A stretch of DNA of 64,000 nucleotides from Ampelomyces quisqualis (Eukaryota; Ascomycota; Dothideomycetes; Pleosporales; Phaeosphaeriaceae): the NCBI GenBank assembly GCA_018398575.1, contig JAGTXZ010000021.1, positions 1,612,001 to 1,676,000 on the forward strand. Direction: 5' to 3'. Made by a program: the position numbers and the translations under genes. Each line of letters starts with the position of its first letter. The stretch's first letter is position 1. Under the pieces are notes generated by a model. That model was given only the letters and a program-made list of their open reading frames with translations, ran no database searches and was not told the DNA's origin. Of this stretch, positions 59,234-64,000 are shown piece by piece.

Positions 59234-61392
59234 TATAATAAGTATATGCAAACATATGTTACATCTAATACTCTATAAAGGCTTAGTAATAGATTCTGCA
59301 AGAGAATATAGAGGCAGTACCAAAAGTGCTCTAAATTAGCTCTAACTTAGTTGCTACCTTAACTATAAATATAAGCCTATTGCATTTGTTAGAAAAATTT
59401 AAGATTAATCTAATTAGCCTAATTGCTGCGACTCGCAGCAGCCTAACAGCAATACTGTCTACTAGACAATTTGCTAAAGTTGCCCTACTTACTTCTAGTC
59501 GCTAGCAACCTAATAGCAACCTAATAGTAAGTTAGCTGTGTTGCTTATGTTGCTAGTGTTGCTAGTGTCGCTAGTGTTGCTAATATTGCTAATTTTACTC
59601 ACGTGACTGTATTGCTGTATTGGTATAATTACGTAAGTAACCTAAAAATACAGAATATAGAACAGAATTCACTCTTTAAAATGCACTATTTAGAATTTTT
59701 GTAGCTGCTCTATTTATTGAGATATGGCGCGTTAAAGTTATAAACTTTTTTAAAAAAACTTTAAGTATGTTCAACACAATAGATCTACGCACCTACAATA
59801 TAATATATTATAATAAAATGTTCTAAAGTAAAATCTGCACTTTAGTTACTATTTCTTTAATAAAAAATATAATATATTATCTAGTTAAAGTGCTAGAGCT
59901 TTAGCGAAAACAAGCCTTAGCAAAGAACTTTAAAACTCTACAAACTTTACTGCCTTGTATCTTAACAGCAAGAGCAGCTTTAAAAATTCTAAATAGTACA
60001 TTTTAAAGGGGGAATTCCGCTTAATATTTTAGGTTTTTAGAATAATTACGTAATCGTGCGGGTGGGGCAGGTGGGTCTAGTAGATTAGGTAGATTACTTT
60101 AGGCGTTTTTGTCTAATTAGGCAGCTAGAACAAATAGAGAACTCTAGAGACAGTTAAGTACAGTTAAGAACTGTCTAGTTAACTATTCTAACAGTGTTGC
60201 TAATATCGCGGATGTCGCTAATGTTGTATTTTCCTAACGTTAGATAGAGGATAAGTTTTTCTTATTCTTCTATACAAGACCTATAGGTGTATAAGCTAAT
60301 CTAGAATCTCTAATACAACACGCACTCCTATATACCTCTAATACGTATCTAATTTAATCCTAATAGCTATACCTACCTGCGTTGTTATATTACAAGAAAA
60401 ATATTATCCTACTAGTAATAGTATTTAGATAATATTACAATTTACTTTTAAAAAGATTGCGTTAAAACGCACAGAATAATATCTAAATTAGATCTGTTTG
60501 TAATCTTAAATCTATAAAACACAGTTAAGATCCCTTAGATCTTCTAACAGCTTAAGCCTTTAGGTTTAGATCTTTCTATTAATATATAGTTAGGATAACT
60601 TTAGTAAAAGTTGCGTTTGGCGCTAGAATAGAGACTTAAAGACTATTAACAACCTAGAAGTATTAGAGGCAATACTAATAACTCTTCTAAAATCTAAACC
60701 TATACTAACACTTAGAGAATCCTAAGGAGACTCTATATTAACTATTACAACATAGTAACAGAGCACTAAAACAAAAAAGTTAGACACTAAGAAATCTAAA
60801 GAGAGACCTTAGCCTAGAGCTACACTAAATCTACCTCTTGTACAAATAGAGGTTAATTAATTATAACAAGAACTAAAACAGGTATTAGTAGAGATTAATT
60901 CTCTTAAGAAAGGACTAACTCTGTTGTTAGGACTAGACAAGCCTCTACCTACTACTAAAACCCTCTAAAACTCTTTTACACTCTACTGTTTATCTAATAG
61001 CTCTATATCTAAGTACTTATATTACTATAAAGGCTCTTACTAACTTTAACAAGCTAAGAAAACGACTAATATAGACAATCTTAGTAATAGAAAAGATTCT
61101 ACCTTCTACTAATAGTACGTATCTATCTAGAATTAACTTAAAATTAACTTAAATTACTATTAGACTAAAAGACAACGCATAGCCTTAGTATAGAGCTATA
61201 CTACAGGACTAGCCAAGAGCTATCTTAAGCCTTAATACTTATTACATACTAATTAAGAATAATTTTAGAACGCTAAATAAATAATTAAGCTACTTAAGTT
61301 CTATTTTATTACAGGTAATAAGGTAGCTAAAATCTATATAGCGTTTAATTAATTGTAAATAATAAAGAAGAAAATATTTCTCTTGTTTAAAG
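59234..61392 (+). mobile_element. G3: 5' part of a third G chromovirus, cut by E3
   Basis: It begins with a G LTR whose first bases are mutated (tataataag for TGTAACAAG), interrupted by an 855-bp insert, and continues with G internal sequence from 60,390 to 61,392, where hAT copy E3 begins. The internal part matches G2 42,372-43,360. The rest of G3 lies beyond the window. Confidence 0.85.
59386..60240. mobile_element. 855-bp foldback insert (M) in the G3 LTR
   Basis: It interrupts the LTR between gcat and agatagagg. The ends are inverted (tgttagaaaaa against cgttaggaaaa). Inside are long imperfect inverted arms at 59,641-59,710 and 59,972-60,038 (shared ctatttagaattttt core) around an AT-rich spacer, plus 9-bp repeats gttgctagt near the left (59,540-59,590) and similar units near the right end. 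YCR sites persist (ctcacgtgac, gtcgctagt, ggtggggcagg). There is no coding frame. It is a non-autonomous foldback or MITE; the superfamily is not resolved. Confidence 0.7.
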
Positions 61393-63504
61393 TACGCTAG
61401 TAAATAGGTTTAGAGTACCTACTTATAGGTGGAAGTTAGGTTAGAGTTAAGCATAAGAGGTATAGAGTAGAGTTTAGGTTACGCAGACGCTAGTGTAGAG
61501 TTTAGGTTAGAGTATATAGCTTAAAGTGTTAAGGTTAGGTTGTTAGTTTAGTTAAGGTACCTACTATAGAGTTATACTTGTATAGCGCTTCTAATCTAAC
61601 GCTTGTATTAAGTATGTTACTTAAGAGTAAAGTAGAGTAAAAGAAATAAGTTTATTTTAGCGTATATTCTAAAATAAAGTTATTGCAGAAATAGTCTAAT
61701 CTTGTAGCTGTTTAATTAGCTTTATAACCTGCTTATTATAGATGTTTATTACTGTTTTTTACCTAGGTTGTTTTACATAGTTAAGAGCTACTGTTTATTA
61801 CATTTTTTTATTACACTTGCTAGTCTAAGAAACAAAAAGGCCTTAATCTCTTCCTCTATAGGCGCTACTTATACTAAGAAGTGTAGAGTAGTGCACTATA
61901 CAAAGGCGTTACAAATTCCCTAATATTATTTTCTTTATTACTCTTCTGCTCCTTATTACTTGTTTAATTCTTAAAACGTTAGATTCTAGAGCTAGTTAAA
62001 CTAGTAAAATTAATAAGACCTAGAAGCTTAAGTAGATCTTAGACACTCTTAGCGCTGTGTTAAGATCTTATAGTTAGTAATTATAGTATAGAACAGTCTA
62101 GTTATATGTCTTTTTTAGTAATTACATATTTTACAACTATAATCTTCTAGATTATTTCTACTCTAAGCCTGTGCTATTAATCTTTTAGGACGTCTCTTAC
62201 AGTATTAAACAAGCGCTTAACCCTAACTTCTGTAAGCTATATAGCTAGTACGTCTTTAGCTACCTACGCTAGGCATAAGTATATATCTATATTAGCCTAC
62301 TACTAAATAAGTATATTTAATAACTTCTCTTTATCTTCTTTACTAGTTAGAGGAGTACTAAGGTAGTAGAAAGCTTCTGTACAGAGTAGTCTAAGGCTTA
62401 TATTAGTTTTATAAAGAAGATTAGCGCTTAACCTACTAGACTATGTTATTTAAGAGAAAAGCCTTCTAAACTACTAGTATTTAGGTAGACGCTGTAGTTA
62501 CAAAGGATAAACTAGAGTGCAGTTTCTGTTTGTTACTATAGAGTTGTTTTTGTATTAATTAATATAGTTTAGAAACTAACACTAGTATATACGTTTAAAG
62601 TCTAGTTTTTATATATTACCCTAGGTTTTATTAGCTGTGCGCTGTAATAAACCTATATAATAAATATAGTCTCTACCTTATATATAGTAAGCTTCTAGAA
62701 TAGATTAAGAATAGTTGCAACGTTGTAAAGATATTCTTGTTCCTTATCTATGTATAAATAATACTTAAATAACTTCTTCTTGCCTTTCTCTGCTGCTGCC
62801 TTTACTACAGCTAGCTACTTCTTGCAATAGCTAGTCTTATCCTTCTTGTTAGATAGCTTAGTTATTATTTAATCTAAAAAGTTAAAAAGTTTATTATATA
62901 TTAACTAGATGTACAGGGCCTAAGGTGTGTTGCTTTTACTAATTCTATTAGTAGCTGTTTTAAAGTTTGCTAGTATACGTGTTATTACACAAGGTATAAC
63001 TACTTAGCAGGTACTAGCTAAAGCCTTTTAAGGTCTTTAAAGTCTGTAACTGCGTTATTGTCCTATAAATTACTACTACTACCTTATAGGGCCTAATTAA
63101 GTGTAATCTCTTGCTCTAGCTACTTGTTAATATAAGTAGCTAGGAAGCAGGCGCGCTTGCACATATTATAGGTTAAATTCTACCTAGTCTTAATATCTTA
63201 AATTACACAAAGTTAATTTTTTAGTAGTATATTAGATTGTACCTTTAGGAATTGTTTAAAACGTTAGAGAGACAAATTAATAGCAATACAAATTGCCTAG
63301 ATCTAGAAGAGCTTAGTGCGTAATAAAGAATTATAATAAAGGGTGTAACATACCTTTTGCAAGAAGTTAGGCACTAATATACTATTATTAATCTAGTAAA
63401 CGTAATAGCGTTACAGCTGCTAAGCCTCTTTAATCTTAAGCAAGGCTATTAGCTTTAGGTAGGCTATTATATCCTGCACTACTAGGTTAATAATATAAGT
63501 AAGG
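61393..63504 (-). mobile_element. E3: partial hAT copy inserted in G3
   Basis: The tip tacgctagtaaataggt at 61,393 follows gtttaaag (fits nTnnnnAn). The sequence matches E2 from 40,541 to 42,067 and then from 49,194 to about 49,775, so it lacks the G2 insertion and confirms the empty site. At 63,504 it is cut by the start of E4. Confidence 0.85.
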
Positions 63505-64000
63505 TACAGTAGTAAATAGGTAGAGGTTAGGTTAGAGTAGGGTACCTTTACGTAAGACCCTATACCTAACCTAACCCCTATCTATTTAATTAACGCTAAA
63601 AGAAGGTAGAGGTTAGGTAAGAAGTAATTAATTACAGGTTAAGGTTAGGTTGCATAAGTTTCGCGCAATTAAATAAAATTTAAAGTATATAACTACTAAT
63701 TTTATAAGATTAGGTTTCTAAAAATATACTAAATTTTATAAGGGCAAAACTATACTAGGGATATTAAAAATAGTACAGTAATTACAAATTTTTTATTACA
63801 ATACAAAGAGAATTAAGTCTTTATTTCTAATATATATAAAAGTAAAAGATTCTAGATCTTCTACGCAAATGCTTAATAAGAGCTAAACTTCTAATAGTAC
63901 CTAAGCGCAAGTCTAACATCCTGTGCTTATATAGTAACTCTTTTTGCGTAGATTGCATTTATATTTATATCTATATTTAGTTAAAATTTTGTTAAAAAAA
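63505..64000 (+). mobile_element. E4: left end of a fourth hAT copy, continues beyond window
   Basis: It starts tacagtagtaaataggt, then the family hairpin, in the same direction as E1. About 500 bp is visible and is co-linear with 32,889-33,390. Confidence 0.85.

Noticed and set aside
19650..64000. Alternative genetic code with TAG read as Gln/Trp, because retroelement frames read on through TAG and TGA is absent
   Set aside because: The host genes in the same window end in ordinary TAG, TGA or TAA and use CAG and TGG. The pattern is explained by CAG/TGG to TAG mutation and is seen equally in non-coding parts such as LTRs.
1..64000. tRNA, rRNA, secondary-metabolite cluster or CRISPR features
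   Set aside because: I found no convincing cloverleaf with A and B boxes, no rRNA stretch, no PKS/NRPS signatures near the GST-like gene and no regularly spaced repeats.

Overview
The window is nuclear DNA of a filamentous ascomycete, most likely a Dothideomycete of the Pleosporales type. The evidence is the short 45-61 bp introns with GTNNGT donors and CTAAY-like branch sites, the fungus-restricted protein families, and the alternation of GC-balanced gene islands with AT-rich blocks of transposons destroyed by C-to-T mutation in the style of repeat-induced point mutation (RIP). The genus assignment is inference; no marker gene is present.

Region 1 (1-19,588) is a gene island. It holds a DUF3405 protein (5' end outside the window), a decayed HET-family fragment, a small three-exon hypothetical gene, a five-exon protein kinase (minus strand), a secreted S9 peptidase of the dipeptidyl-peptidase V type (minus strand), a large single-exon TRP-like membrane protein, and a FYVE/RING-finger protein whose last intron appears to be GC-AG. 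Region 2 (19,589-29,492) is one DNA transposon with about 55 bp terminal inverted repeats and an apparent 9 bp target duplication, interrupted by a complete but mutated Ty3/gypsy chromovirus (G1). Region 3 (29,493-about 32,620) is a 3 kb island with two intact genes: a multi-spanning membrane protein and a glutathione S-transferase-like protein. Region 4 (about 32,620-64,000) is a nested pile of mobile elements with no intact gene.

The nest can be resolved from target-site duplications and split halves. A 5.9 kb hAT element (E1) was entered by a chromovirus R (187 bp LTRs, TSD cttta). R was entered by a second hAT copy, E2 (8 bp TSD). E2 was entered by a second G chromovirus, G2 (299 bp LTRs, TSD ctaaa). 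E1 also carries a solo G LTR, an unrelated 258 bp solo LTR, a MITE-like 282 bp insert, and near its far end a third G copy (G3). The LTR of G3 holds an 855 bp foldback insert, and its body holds E3, which in turn holds the start of E4.

The AT-rich blocks show an unusually clean mutational signature. C followed by a purine is almost absent when preceded by a pyrimidine (YCR), and so is its complement YGR, while ACA, GCA, ACG and GCG survive. TGA and TCA are therefore almost missing while TAG and TAA are everywhere. Two short inserts, the 258 bp LTR and the 855 bp foldback, keep YCR sites and look younger than the mutation. The hAT family also carries at least eight dispersed pairs of GTAATAA boxes at a fixed 13 bp step, which no standard feature explains.

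All exon structures were read by eye from splice consensus and reading frame. All family names rest on motif recognition, without a database search.
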